DNA from: Bacillus salacetis
GTDB taxonomy: Bacteria; Bacillota; Bacilli; Bacillales; Bacillaceae_B
NCBI RefSeq assembly: GCF_003581585.1
Contig: NZ_QXIR01000009.1
Span: 61,033-125,032, forward strand
DNA: 64,000 nt
Direction of reading: 5' to 3'
Positions 52,470-61,246 of this stretch are shown piece after piece. The notes below the pieces were generated by a model that had not been told where the DNA came from, made no database searches, and was given only the letters and a program-made list of their open reading frames with translations. Within the stretch, counting starts at the first letter, position 1. Each line of letters opens with the position of its first letter. The position numbers were made by a program, and so were the translations under genes.

Positions 52470-52659
52470 GGCTCTTTTCGTATACTTTGTTGTTATTCAA
52501 TATAAGCTTCAATTAATATCCTGATAAATAGCCGTAAAAACGCCGTTAAGCAGAAGAAAAGATCTGCTCTTTCTTTCTAGAGGGTAAAACCTTGGAATAC
52601 AGCGAAAAAATCCGGTGCTCGGGATTTTTCCAAAAGCAACAATGCTTGCCAAAACAGCA
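52470..52659 (-). repeat. MITE-like repeat, copy 5, exact target duplication
   Basis: Reverse orientation, GGCTCTTTTCGTATACTTTG to ...GCCAAAACAGCA. Flanked by TTTATTAA at 52462-52469 and again at 52660-52667, a perfect 8-bp duplication. Confidence 0.93.
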
Positions 52660-52741
52660 TTTATTAACAAGGGATTCAAAACTGATGTTCACTTGATTGG
52701 AAGAGAAAACCGTTAGTTTCATAAGGCTTCAGTTTTTCGAA

Positions 52742-52850
52742 AGCTCTTTTCGTAAATTCTTCTGCTATTTAATAAAAATTTCCTGCTCTTTCGTTCTTGA
52801 AGGGATACAGAGTGAAAACCCGGCTATTGTGATGTTTCCGAAGGCTGCAA
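52742..52850 (-). repeat. MITE-like repeat, copy 6, internally deleted
   Basis: AGCTCTTTTCGTAAATTCTTCTG then CCTGCTCTTTCGTTCTT and a degenerate end GGCTGCAATGAAAGCGA. About 110 bp, so the middle is lost. 52273-52931 holds only copies 5 and 6. Confidence 0.7.
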
Positions 52851-52931
52851 TGAAAGCGACATCAGACTTTCATAACAGCTGCATCTGTATACCCCATCTT
52901 ATAATTCACTTTAAATGCGAGGCTTAAATTC

Positions 52932-54293
52932 ATGAGACAAACCACAACATTAAAAGATAAATTCAGACAATTCCTGGTCGTACTGGTGCCTATCCTGGTT
53001 ACACAGTTAGGGATGTTCAGCATGAGCTTTTTCGATACGATGATGTCCGGGAAGTTTTCTTCCACAGACCTTGCAGGAGTTGCCATCGGTTCCTCTCTGT
53101 GGGTTCCGGTGTTTACAGGGTTAAGCGGAATCCTGCTGGCCATTACGCCGATTGTGGCGCAGCTGGTAGGCGGCGACAGGCATAAAGATGTGTCCTATTC
53201 AGTTATTCAAGGAATTTATGCCGCAGCGTTTCTTGCACTCATTGTGATTCTGGCAGGATTCTTTTTGTTGGATCCCATCCTTAATAATATGAACCTTGAA
53301 GAACATGTTCGGTCCGTTGCAAAGAATTATCTGATCGCCCTGGCATTTGGTGTCATCCCGGTATTTGTTTATAATGTGCTACGTTCATTTATCGACGCTT
53401 TGGGAATGACCCGCATCACCATGTATGTCACATTGACTTCTTTGCCTATCAATATCTTTTTCAACTATGTGCTCATCTTTGGGAAATTTGGATTTCCGGA
53501 GATGGGCGGTGTTGGGGCGGGTGTGGCTTCCTCAATCACCTACTGGCTGATCACCCTTATAGCAGCATGTGTCATCCACAAGCATTATCCGCTTAGAAGA
53601 TACAATGTTTTCGGCGAATGGTTTGCAGTATCTTTTTCGAAATGGAAGGAAATATTGATGATTGGGGTCCCTATCGGACTTTCCATCTTTTTCGAAGTAA
53701 GTATCTTTTCTGCTGTTACATTGTTCATGAGTGAATATAGTACGGAAGTAATCGCCGCCCACACTGCCGCTATCAACTTTGCTTCTTTCCTGTATATGAT
53801 TCCATTGAGCATATCCATGGGATTAACCATTGTGGTAGGATTTGAGGTCGGTGCAAAAAGGCTTGGGGATGCCAGGACTTACAGTATAATGGGAATTTCC
53901 ACTGCTTTGGTCCTTGCTGTGATTTATGGAGCTATTTTGCTTCTTTTCAGGGAACCTATTTCCACCCTTTATACAGATAACCCTGAAGTCAGCGCGCTGA
54001 TCGTTCACTTCCTGCTTTATGCAGTGTTCTTTCAGCTCTCGGATGCGATTCAGGCCCCCGTCCAGGGAGCGCTGCGAGGATACAAGGATGTCAATATCAC
54101 CTTTATCATGGCATTGATATCCTATTGGATCATCGGCCTTCCGCTGGGATACATTCTAGCGAAAACCACTGAGTTCGGCCCTTACGGCTATTGGGTTGGA
54201 CTCATTTCAGGATTGACAGCCGGGGCCGTCACGCTCTCATGGCGCTTAAAAATCGTTCAGAAGAAAACAAGATTGAAATTAAAGAATGCATAG
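52932..54293 (+). CDS. MATE family efflux transporter (NorM/MepA branch)
   Basis: 453 residues, twelve helices in two MATE repeats: VPILVTQLGMFSMSFFDTMMSGKFSSTDLAGVAIGSS and the second half VPIGLSIFFEVSIFSAVTLFMSEYSTEVIAAHTAA. Exports cationic drugs or metabolites with Na+ or H+. SD GAGG precedes the ATG. Two MITE-like copies lie directly upstream and may carry or disturb its promoter. Confidence 0.92.
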   Translation: MRQTTTLKDKFRQFLVVLVPILVTQLGMFSMSFFDTMMSGKFSSTDLAGVAIGSSLWVPVFTGLSGILLAITPIVAQLVGGDRHKDVSYSVIQGIYAAAFLALIVILAGFFLLDPILNNMNLEEHVRSVAKNYLIALAFGVIPVFVYNVLRSFIDALGMTRITMYVTLTSLPINIFFNYVLIFGKFGFPEMGGVGAGVASSITYWLITLIAACVIHKHYPLRRYNVFGEWFAVSFSKWKEILMIGVPIGLSIFFEVSIFSAVTLFMSEYSTEVIAAHTAAINFASFLYMIPLSISMGLTIVVGFEVGAKRLGDARTYSIMGISTALVLAVIYGAILLLFREPISTLYTDNPEVSALIVHFLLYAVFFQLSDAIQAPVQGALRGYKDVNITFIMALISYWIIGLPLGYILAKTTEFGPYGYWVGLISGLTAGAVTLSWRLKIVQKKTRLKLKNA

Positions 54294-54295
54294 AA

Positions 54296-54329
54296 AAAGA
54301 CAGGTCCAAGTGGATCTGTCTTTTTTAGA
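54296..54329. terminator. Terminator between convergent MATE and GNAT genes
   Basis: AAAAGACAG-TCC-AAGT-GGA-CTGTCTTTTTT. Confidence 0.88.
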
Positions 54330-54837
54330 CATCAAGGATTTTATCAAAAGTATAGAAAGGGTTGTCTTTACCCATGAATTGGATCTGGCCGGTTTGTTTA
54401 AATCCATTCTTCCTGAAAAGTGATTGTGCCTTCTTGTTGAGGGAGTATGTATCGGTTCGTATGTATTGAATTTGATGATCTTTGGCGACCTTCTCCGTTT
54501 GCTTAATTAAGAGAGAGGCTATCCCCTTTCCTCTTACATCAGGATCCACTACCAATCGATGGAACAAATAAGAAGGGCCAATCCGGTTCCATTCGGATGA
54601 CGCGTATTCAGAGGGTTCATTCTGGTCGATGGTGATACTGCCAGCCACGTTGTTCTGCTCGTCCACCGCCACATAAAGAGAATCATTCTCCGAATCCTTC
54701 AAAAAATCCTCCATCAGCGGATATTCATCCGTCCATTGATCTATATCTTCACTCTTCATGATTTCCACTGTTTTTCTGACTATCTTCATAATATCTCCTA
54801 TATCTTCCTTATTTCCTTTCCTTATATGGTAAGACAT
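54325..54837 (-). CDS. GNAT family acetyltransferase
   Basis: 170 residues. LVVDPDVRGKGIASLLIKQTEKVAK is motif A; LNKKAQSLFRKNGFKQTGQIQF is motif B. Tail MGKDNPFYTFDKILD. Substrate unknown. GGAGGGACC precedes the ATG. Confidence 0.87.
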   Translation of the reverse strand: MSYHIRKGNKEDIGDIMKIVRKTVEIMKSEDIDQWTDEYPLMEDFLKDSENDSLYVAVDEQNNVAGSITIDQNEPSEYASSEWNRIGPSYLFHRLVVDPDVRGKGIASLLIKQTEKVAKDHQIQYIRTDTYSLNKKAQSLFRKNGFKQTGQIQFMGKDNPFYTFDKILDV

Positions 54838-54965
54838 TGAGGTCCCTCCTTCTTAATCTTTCTGTTCATACAAATTACCACTATACCTTTTCCAGTTCAA
54901 CTTGAAAGACTTTATCTTGCAAATTTAGAGTTTCCGGTGATGTTATGTTTCATTCGTTTTCACCA

Positions 54966-55004
54966 AGAAAAAAGGAAAGCCTGGGTATTCAGGCTTTCCT
55001 CATT
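54966..55004 (-). terminator. Terminator of the CAP-protein gene
   Basis: Minus strand GAGGAAAGCCTG-AATAC-CCAGGCTTTCC then TTTTTTC. Confidence 0.9.
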
Positions 55005-55015
55005 GCTGCAACCTC

Positions 55016-55780
55016 TTATTTTCCGATAAACATCTGTGTCCAGTAGTTGCCATTTGCATCATGACCTACACCAATGTGAGTAAAGTTGCTGCTCAGGATA
55101 TTTTTTCGGTGTCCATCACTGTTCATCCATGCCTTCACTACTTCTTCTGGTGTACGCTGGCCCATGGCGATATTTTCGCCTGCTGCACGGTAATCAATAC
55201 CGAACTGTTTCATCATGTCAAATGGTGAACCATAAGTTGGACTTGTGTGAGAAAAATAGTTTTTCGCTTGCATGTCATTTGATTTTTCACGTGCGACTTT
55301 GCTTAACTCTGTGTCGATTTTAAGAGCAGGAAGACCATTTTTGGCTCTTTCCTGATTCGTCAATTCGACTACTTGTCTTTCATACTGGCTTAGCGTTCCG
55401 CTGGCTGCTTCCGTTGCCGGCTTTTGTTCTGCAGCAGGCTGCTCAGGTGCTGCAGGTGCTGTGTTGACCGGTGCAGCTTCTTTCGCAGCAGGTGTTTCTG
55501 CTTTTGCAGGCTGTTCTTTTGCAGGCTGTTCTTTTGCAGGTTGTTTTTGAACGGGCTGCTCTGCTTTTGGCTGAGAGCTCCACTTGATATTATATTTAGA
55601 CATTATATCCTGGAACCATTTATTGAATTCTTCATTGTTCCCGGATAATTGATAAGTGTATACCTGAGTTTTCGTTTGAACTTCACTTCCGCTAGCTGCC
55701 TCTGCGCTATTAAAGAACGGGGCTGCCATCAAAGTAAGTGCAGTAGCTGCGGATACGACCATTTTCTTTTTATTATTCAT
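55016..55780 (-). CDS. Secreted CAP-domain protein (YkwD-like)
   Basis: 254 residues. Signal peptide NNKKKMVVSAATALTLMAAPFF with AEA-like cleavage, a short N-terminal domain (VYTYQLSGNNEEFNKWFQDIM), a Pro/Ala/Glu/Lys low-complexity linker with repeated QPAKE, and a C-terminal CAP/SCP domain with SQYERQVVELTNQERAKNGL, SHTSPTYGSPFDMM, GENIAMGQ and GHRKNILSSNFTHIGVG. Start at ATG 55780 with GAGGAGG; role outside the cell or in the spore unknown. Confidence 0.92.
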   Translation of the reverse strand: MNNKKKMVVSAATALTLMAAPFFNSAEAASGSEVQTKTQVYTYQLSGNNEEFNKWFQDIMSKYNIKWSSQPKAEQPVQKQPAKEQPAKEQPAKAETPAAKEAAPVNTAPAAPEQPAAEQKPATEAASGTLSQYERQVVELTNQERAKNGLPALKIDTELSKVAREKSNDMQAKNYFSHTSPTYGSPFDMMKQFGIDYRAAGENIAMGQRTPEEVVKAWMNSDGHRKNILSSNFTHIGVGHDANGNYWTQMFIGK

Positions 55781-55975
55781 GAATGTTCCTCCTCTGAAAA
55801 AGTGGTTGCTGTGTTGCACAAACAAATCATATCATCAGGTTCCTTGTCATATTTATGGTTAAAAATGTAAGAGTGTCATTCATACCCATTATTTCACAAT
55901 TCACGTCTGAGAAACTCACATCATTATTGAATTCCTTCTGTTTAGCTGACGTTGACTTTTCTGGGAATTCAAAGA

Positions 55976-56021
55976 AAAAAGTCTGCCATTTACCAGGTTT
56001 AAGGTATTGACAGACTTTAAA
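55976..56021 (-). terminator. Terminator of the 92-residue gene
   Basis: Minus strand AAAGTCTGTCA-loop-TGGCAGACTTTTTT. Confidence 0.82.
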
Positions 56022-56070
56022 GATTATAGGATTTTTATCAAAAATAACAGTAAGATTTCAATCGTTAAAT

Positions 56071-56349
56071 TTATTGTTCCATCCGCAGTTCTTCCATTTT
56101 AGATATGTAATATTCAATGAGACTATATCTATCCGGCAAAGAAAGGGATGACTCTGTTATTCTTTTGACTGCAAAGTAGAACTTCGCTTCCAGGGATCTT
56201 CTCACACGGGGATGGCTGTTCTCATCTTTCAATTCCCTGATCACTGCCTCTTCTAAGATCTTTGAAGCATCCGTTTCCAGAGATGACAGTTCCCTGTTGT
56301 TCCAGATCTTCTTGTAGGAATCCAGCAGTTCATCATCATTCAAACCCAT
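56071..56349 (-). CDS. Small helical protein, unknown
   Basis: 92 residues, acidic, all-helical: DDELLDSYKKIWNNRELSSLETDASKILEEAVIRELKDE and RYSLIEYYISKMEELRMEQ. AGGGGG precedes the ATG. No family recognised. Confidence 0.65.
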   Translation of the reverse strand: MGLNDDELLDSYKKIWNNRELSSLETDASKILEEAVIRELKDENSHPRVRRSLEAKFYFAVKRITESSLSLPDRYSLIEYYISKMEELRMEQ

Positions 56350-56437
56350 TTCTATTCCCCCTTGTATCGCCTATACATATTTCCATTATATTCTCCCCAT
56401 ACTACATGTAAATTAAGAAAGGATGGTGGCATTATCA

Positions 56438-56677
56438 ATGAACACTCCATACAGGTGTCCAAATTGTAAAACCAACCGCTCTCGTTTCAACATTATACAG
56501 CAGGTCCCGCAGAGTGTGAAACTGGATCCCCAATCCGGGGAAGTCTTACAGCAATATGAAAGCAGCAACCTCGACCCTTTCCACATTCCCTATAAAGGTC
56601 CGGAATATAAGGTCCAGTGCGGTGCATGCGGACTCGTTGAAGATGAAAGGACATTCAAGAAATTCGGGGAAAGCTGA
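56438..56677 (+). CDS. Small zinc-ribbon protein, unknown
   Basis: 79 residues. CPNC near the start and CGACG about 50 residues later make a zinc ribbon; between them lies a Pro/Ser-rich linker [14 protein letters not shown] use ATG 56438; an upstream in-frame ATG overlaps the AAAGGATGG SD. Possibly a nucleic-acid-binding accessory protein; function unknown. Confidence 0.7.
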   Translation: MNTPYRCPNCKTNRSRFNIIQQVPQSVKLDPQSGEVLQQYESSNLDPFHIPYKGPEYKVQCGACGLVEDERTFKKFGES

Positions 56678-56691
56678 AATATTCCAGCTTC

Positions 56692-56750
56692 CCCTTTACC
56701 ACATTAAAGCGATAGGGGACAGTCCCCTATCGCTTTAATGTGGTAAAGGG
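56692..56750. repeat. GGGGACWGTCCCC palindromic repeat, copy 5 (perfect)
   Basis: 59-bp perfect inverted repeat, 29-bp arms around A56721, starting CCCTTTACCACATTAAAG. Lies just after the zinc-ribbon gene stop codon. Confidence 0.95.
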
Positions 56751-56851
56751 TTGCTGCCAAAAAGGGCTGATATCCTGGGGCATGCACTGTGTCTTTACTT
56801 GAATGGATGCATATCCTAATAGCGTGAAATTCATTTAAGGAGGCAGTTCGA

Positions 56852-57070
56852 ATGAGTGACGATGTTTCTAAAAAGAAGACAAATCCTATTCCTTCCTCGG
56901 TGGTAGATTTATTAATCAGTGATATCTTTCATAAGAATGGAGTTAAAGAAACTGATATAAAAGGAAAATTATCCGACGAGCAAAAGAAATGGATCAAAGA
57001 TATGGTTGAAGATTTAAGCGGCCAGGTTGATTCTCTGGTGAATCCCGCTGACAAAAAAACAGAGAAATAA
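56852..57070 (+). CDS. CotW-like spore coat protein (tentative)
   Basis: 72 residues: IPSSVVDLLISDIFHKNGVKETDIKGKLSDEQKKWIKDMVEDLSGQVDSL. The order of a hydrophobic LL.IFxxxGV motif and a charged helix resembles CotW, and two CotX-like genes lie 0.7 kb downstream as in cotVWX clusters. The link is moderate. AAGGAGG precedes the ATG; a hairpin GCCTGTTCAGGC with a T-tract follows near 57095-57125. Confidence 0.6.
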   Translation: MSDDVSKKKTNPIPSSVVDLLISDIFHKNGVKETDIKGKLSDEQKKWIKDMVEDLSGQVDSLVNPADKKTEK

Positions 57071-57141
57071 ATATCCATTTATCAATCCGCTATGAAGTTG
57101 CCTGTTCAGGCGGCTTTTTATTTTTCAGTCCCTTTTCAAAT

Positions 57142-57314
57142 GGCTGTTTTCACAATGATTGCTGCTTTTGGAAAAATCCTCTGTATTCCATGGTGTTTCT
57201 CTAGAAAAAGAGTGAGTAAATATTCTCTATCCTGCTTACCGGGATTTTTTCGGCGTTGACCGCGATATAATATGAAACTCCTTTAAAATAGCAGCAAAGT
57301 TTATGATAAGAATA
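57142..57314 (+). repeat. MITE-like repeat, copy 7 (diverged)
   Basis: GGCTGTTTTCACAATGATTGCTG to TTATGATAAGAAT. Flanks TTTCAAAT and CTTCAAAA agree at 6 of 8 bases. Confidence 0.82.
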
Positions 57315-57433
57315 CTTCAAAATATTTTTTCTTCTATTGTACCCTGATGTCAAGAACCCCTATCAAACATTCGCCACTGCCTCTATCCACCTAAACGAAC
57401 AAACCAGAAAAAGTTGTATGGATCTTTTTAAAA

Positions 57434-57621
57434 GGCTGTTTTCGCATATATTGCTGCTTTCGGAAAAGGCCCAGGTGCCGGATTGTCCCCTGTATTTAAA
57501 GGTTATACTATCGAAAAAGAAGGAGCAGCTCTTTCCTTTCCTGCTCCCAGGGGTTTTACGGCGATTATCAGGGCATTATTAAAATTTCTATTGAATAGCA
57601 ACAAAGTTTACGAAAAGAGCC
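57434..57621 (+). repeat. MITE-like repeat, copy 8, exact target duplication
   Basis: GGCTGTTTTCGCATATATTGC to TTACGAAAAGAGCC, the best-preserved copy. Flanked on both sides by TTTTAAAA (57426-57433 and 57622-57629). The rest of 57071-57773 holds copy 7 and a terminator only. Confidence 0.94.
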
Positions 57622-57773
57622 TTTTAAAAAACAATCTAACTAAATCACCCTATTAAAAAGTTTTGATGCCTTTCAATTTCCGAAAAAAAGGGTGTTTTAT
57701 TCAGTCAATAAGCACACTCCGTGAGGACAAGTGAACAATACAATATACCATACCACTAAAAAAGGAGTGCTAA

Positions 57774-58250
57774 ATGATGAATAAGAATTACAGCTACAAC
57801 AATAGCTACTGTCCTGGAGATGACTATAGGGACAGTTATGGGTATGGAAACACCTGCAATGACTACCATAAAGACGATGCTCTTCTTCTCCAAGATGGTA
57901 CGCAAGTTTCCCTGAATGACCAAGATTCAGATGAACTTATCTGGATCAAGGATTCTTGCAATATCAGTGTCCAGACTACAGATACACAAGCTGCTGTTTC
58001 ACTTCAAGTCGGCCTGCAATTGGCTATTGCACTAGTTGTCAGTATCACTATCGGTGACTCTGAAAAAGGTAAGTACATTGCCCAGGAACTCTTCCAGAAG
58101 TTCGATGCTGAACAAACAAACTATCAAAAAATTTATATAGATAACTCTAAAGATGTTAATGTAACGACTACTGACACTGATTTGGCCGTCAATATTCAAG
58201 CGTTGCTTCAAATCCTTGTTGCCCTGGTTGTTAAATTGGATGTTCTGTAA
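57774..58250 (+). CDS. CotX/CotV-family spore coat protein
   Basis: 158 residues. Tyr/Asn-rich N-terminus, then the CotX domain repeated in sense: IKDSCNISVQTTDTQAAVSLQVGLQ and later YIDNSKDVNVTTTDTDLAVNIQALLQILVALVVKLDVL. AAGGAGT precedes the ATG. Structural protein of the spore crust or coat. Followed by a paralogue. Confidence 0.93.
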   Translation: MMNKNYSYNNSYCPGDDYRDSYGYGNTCNDYHKDDALLLQDGTQVSLNDQDSDELIWIKDSCNISVQTTDTQAAVSLQVGLQLAIALVVSITIGDSEKGKYIAQELFQKFDAEQTNYQKIYIDNSKDVNVTTTDTDLAVNIQALLQILVALVVKLDVL

Positions 58251-58278
58251 TCAAAAAATCAAAAAGAGGTGATTGACA

Positions 58279-58704
58279 ATGGAAGAAAGAAAATGGAGAG
58301 CATTGGATCATCATTGTGGTGATGATAACGGTGCAGATTTGGAACAAGATGGCGAACAGGTTGTTAAAAACGAACAAAAATCCTATGAATGGATCATCAT
58401 CAAAGACTCTGAAGGTGTGGATGTACAGACGACCGATACTCAAGCGGCTGTCTCTCTTCAGTTAGGTATCCAGGCAGCGATTGCAGCAGTGATCAGCATC
58501 ACTATAGGAGATTCAGATCAAGGCAAAGCGGTAGCTCAGGATATTAAGCAATTCATCAAAACAAAACAACGAAATAAACAAAAAACTATCATTGAAAATT
58601 CCAAAAAGGTCAGCGTTGTGACTACAGATACTGACTTAGCTGTAAATATTCAGGCGCTTCTTCAAATCCTTGTAGCCATCGTGGTAAAACTGGACGTACT
58701 TTGA
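58279..58704 (+). CDS. CotX/CotV-family spore coat protein, paralogue
   Basis: 141 residues with the same two motifs (IKDSEGVDVQTTDTQAAVSLQLGIQ and ENSKKVSVVTTDTDLAVNIQALLQ) and an identical end VVKLDVL. ATG 58279 with AGAGGTGA upstream. Its N-terminus lacks the Tyr/Asn stretch of the first gene. Clear tandem duplication. Confidence 0.93.
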   Translation: MEERKWRALDHHCGDDNGADLEQDGEQVVKNEQKSYEWIIIKDSEGVDVQTTDTQAAVSLQLGIQAAIAAVISITIGDSDQGKAVAQDIKQFIKTKQRNKQKTIIENSKKVSVVTTDTDLAVNIQALLQILVAIVVKLDVL

Positions 58705-58717
58705 GGAGGCAACCTGC

Positions 58718-58933
58718 ATGGCAAGTGATACAAACGAGCTGGTCAAACAACTTCAGGAAATGAACAAGGGTCTAATGAAGAAACTTATATTTCAACAGCA
58801 AACTAGCAGAAGCCAGCAAAAAGTGGAAGATGATTTCAAGAGAGAACAAGAATCCTTGAAAGAATCACTCAAGGAGCACCTCGACCTCTCAGACCATACC
58901 GACTTGGCTGACCTTCTGAGTAAACTAAGATAA
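58718..58933 (+). CDS. Small coiled-coil protein of the cot cluster
   Basis: 71 residues, likely helical and heptad-like: TNELVKQLQEMNKGLMKKLIFQQQ and REQESLKESLKEHLDLSDHTDLADLLSKLR. GAGGAGG precedes the ATG, 13 bp after the second cotX-like gene. Probably a coat partner; no family name. Confidence 0.75.
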   Translation: MASDTNELVKQLQEMNKGLMKKLIFQQQTSRSQQKVEDDFKREQESLKESLKEHLDLSDHTDLADLLSKLR

Positions 58934-58971
58934 TATATGCCCCATGCTTTTACAGCGGAGCTTGTCTATTT

Positions 58972-59003
58972 GAAAGACCATCCTGTTACTGGATGGTCTT
59001 TAT
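58972..59003. terminator. Bidirectional terminator
   Basis: AAAGACCATCC-TGTTACT-GGATGGTCTTT between cot cluster and the MFS gene. Confidence 0.88.
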
Positions 59004-59010
59004 CATATTA

Positions 59011-60633
59011 TTACAAATTGGCAGATTGCGAATCTATATTCTCCTGTTTAAGCGGCTCTTCTTTGTTAGACATTCGAAGGGGGATCTCTCTTAAAAAGAA
59101 TGTAATCAAAAATCCTGCGGCCATGATCACCGCCCCAATCAAGAACACGTTGGTCAGTGAATAACTCAAGGACTCCCTGACAATTTCCATCATCTTCCCG
59201 AAGAAAGCCTGCGTCTCGGGAGGAAGTGAAGCCTGGATTTCTTTAAGCTTCTCCCCATCCATCAAGCTCTGGGGACTTTGGAGTGTTTGTAATTGAGCTG
59301 CTGTTTCAGCAGGGATTGATTCCATGTCCGGCTGATTTTCTAAAGAAGATAGCTGATCAGTCATCTTGGATGTCATCGAGCTGTTCATGACAGTTCCCAT
59401 GACGGCCACCCCTACTGTACCTCCGATTTGCCTGAACAACTGTGTCGCAGCAGTGGCAACCCCGAGGTATTGGTGCTGAACAGCATTTTGAACGGTCAGT
59501 GTGAATACAGGAAAGCTGAGACCAAGACCAGATCCCACAACAATCATATTAATGACCGCTGTCGTGTTGGTGGTTCCACTGTCCATCATAGAAAGCAATG
59601 CCAGCCCGCTTCCCATGATGAAAAGGCCGAGAAGCGCAATCAGCTTGTATTTACCTGTTTTAGTTATCAGCTGTCCGCCAATGGCAGAAGCAAAGACCAT
59701 GCTCAATGTCATTGGCATCATTACAAAACCCGATTTCGTTGCCGATGTACCGATTACACCCTGGATAAAGAATGGCATATACATGATGGCACCGAACATT
59801 CCAGCCCCAAGGATGAACCCTATTACATTAGAGATTGTAAAGATATCATTTTTGAATAAGTGGAGAGGCAGTACCGGGTTTGCTGCACGCCTTTCTGTGA
59901 CTATAAAGAAGATCAGGGCTGCTGCTGTTAATGTAAATAAGCCAATGATTTGGTATGAAGCCCACTCATAGTCGTTACCGCCCCAGGTGAAAGCCAATAG
60001 CATCGGAATGATGGTAAGGGAAAGCATCAGGGAGCCAAGGTAATCGACTTTCTTTTTTTCTTGAACAGACTGTGAAGGGAATAGTCTCCAGATCATCAGG
60101 AAGGCAACCAGACCAAATGGAAGGAACACCCAGAAAACCCAATGCCATTCTGCATTATCGACTATCCAGCCGCCAAGCGTAGGGCCGAACACACTTGCAA
60201 GCCCGAAAATTCCACTCATCAAGCCTTGCCATCTTCCTCTCTCCCTAGGAGCGAAAAGGTCACCGACAGCAGTAAAAGAGGTCGACATGATCATCCCTGC
60301 CCCGAATCCCTGGATTCCCCTGAAGGCAATTAACTCAATGATCGAGCCTGAAAGTCCATTTAGAAATGACCCGACTGTAAATACTCCTATCCCGATTAGG
60401 ATAAATGGCTTCCGTCCGTACATATCGGATAGCTTGCCGACAAGTATAGCGGTAACTGAGGAGGTCAGCATAAATATAGTGAACACCCAGCTGTAATATT
60501 CTATCCCCCCAAGTTCTGAGATGATGGTAGGCAGTGCCGTTCCTACTATAGTCTGATTCAGTGCAGCGAACAACATAGCCGACATGATGGCCATCATAAT
60601 CAAAATTTTCTTTTTTGGCTCTAAATGCTCCAT
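59011..60633 (-). CDS. DHA2-type (14-helix) MFS drug exporter
   Basis: 540 residues. LFAALNQTIVGTALPTIISELGG (motif near helix 1), GKLSDMYGRKPFILIGIGVF (motif A), RGIQGFGAGMIMS (motif B) and GPTLGGWIV (motif C), all as in EmrB/QacA-type proton antiporters. Length and the adjacent MarR gene recall mdtR-mdtP of B. subtilis. Preceded by an operator matching the one before the marR gene (60662-60688). Confidence 0.93.
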   Translation of the reverse strand: MEHLEPKKKILIMMAIMSAMLFAALNQTIVGTALPTIISELGGIEYYSWVFTIFMLTSSVTAILVGKLSDMYGRKPFILIGIGVFTVGSFLNGLSGSIIELIAFRGIQGFGAGMIMSTSFTAVGDLFAPRERGRWQGLMSGIFGLASVFGPTLGGWIVDNAEWHWVFWVFLPFGLVAFLMIWRLFPSQSVQEKKKVDYLGSLMLSLTIIPMLLAFTWGGNDYEWASYQIIGLFTLTAAALIFFIVTERRAANPVLPLHLFKNDIFTISNVIGFILGAGMFGAIMYMPFFIQGVIGTSATKSGFVMMPMTLSMVFASAIGGQLITKTGKYKLIALLGLFIMGSGLALLSMMDSGTTNTTAVINMIVVGSGLGLSFPVFTLTVQNAVQHQYLGVATAATQLFRQIGGTVGVAVMGTVMNSSMTSKMTDQLSSLENQPDMESIPAETAAQLQTLQSPQSLMDGEKLKEIQASLPPETQAFFGKMMEIVRESLSYSLTNVFLIGAVIMAAGFLITFFLREIPLRMSNKEEPLKQENIDSQSANL

Positions 60634-60661
60634 GAATGTTCCTCCCGATTCCTTTATAAAC

Positions 60662-60688
60662 TAAATAATTAACCTTATTAACTTTTAT
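60662..60688. promoter_or_regulatory. MarR-type operator before the DHA2 pump
   Basis: AAATAATTAA-CCTTA-TTAACTTTT, 30 bp upstream of the pump start. Same TTAA-N5-TTAA layout as the site at 61195-61221. Confidence 0.6.
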
Positions 60689-60749
60689 TCAAAGGAAAAG
60701 AATAACTTTCTGATAACAGAAAGTCATCCCTTTAGAAAAATTGAAACCG

Positions 60750-61169
60750 TCACTGCTGCGTTTTGTAAAGCTTGGTAAATAAAGCAATCATCTGCTCAAG
60801 CTCTTGCTCAGAAAAAGAATCGAACTTTTTCTGGAAGTATACCAATTTCATTTCCAGGCATTCATCCAGAATCCGTTTTCCTTTATCTGTAAGGGCCAGT
60901 TCCACGACCCTGCGGTCAACAGATGACCGGATACGAGTCATATATTCCTTTTCAGTCAAACTGTCTGTAACATTGGTGATATGGCTGGCCGAGACATTCA
61001 TCTTCTTGGATAAATCAGATGCTTTCATGGCACCATGTTCCGAGAGATATTTTAAAACAAGCAGTTCTCCGCTGGACAAATATTTACCATACAACTTTGT
61101 AATATCCTGTTTCATCATACGAAATACATTTCGGAATAATTCTTCTAACTGAAACATTTCACTCTTCAA
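60750..61169 (-). CDS. MarR family repressor
   Basis: About 139 residues. Winged helix: LSSGELLVLKYLSEHGAMKASDLSKKMNVSASHITNVTDSLTEKEYMTRIRSSVDRRVVELALTDKG, with the MarR wing DRR. Start provisional: TTG 61169 has AAAGGTG upstream; ATG 61157 is the alternative. A 27-bp palindrome (61195-61221) before it suggests autoregulation and control of the pump downstream. Confidence 0.9.
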   Translation of the reverse strand: MKSEMFQLEELFRNVFRMMKQDITKLYGKYLSSGELLVLKYLSEHGAMKASDLSKKMNVSASHITNVTDSLTEKEYMTRIRSSVDRRVVELALTDKGKRILDECLEMKLVYFQKKFDSFSEQELEQMIALFTKLYKTQQ

Positions 61170-61194
61170 TAATATCTTACACCTTTCAGGACGC

Positions 61195-61221
61195 AAAATA
61201 GTTAAGTAAGTTAACTATTTT
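61195..61221. promoter_or_regulatory. MarR-type operator before the marR gene
   Basis: Perfect 11-bp arms AAAATAGTTAA / TTAACTATTTT around a 5-bp centre. Matches the weaker site before the pump. Confidence 0.75.
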
Positions 61222-61246
61222 AGTTTAAAGTACTTTATAATCAAGG

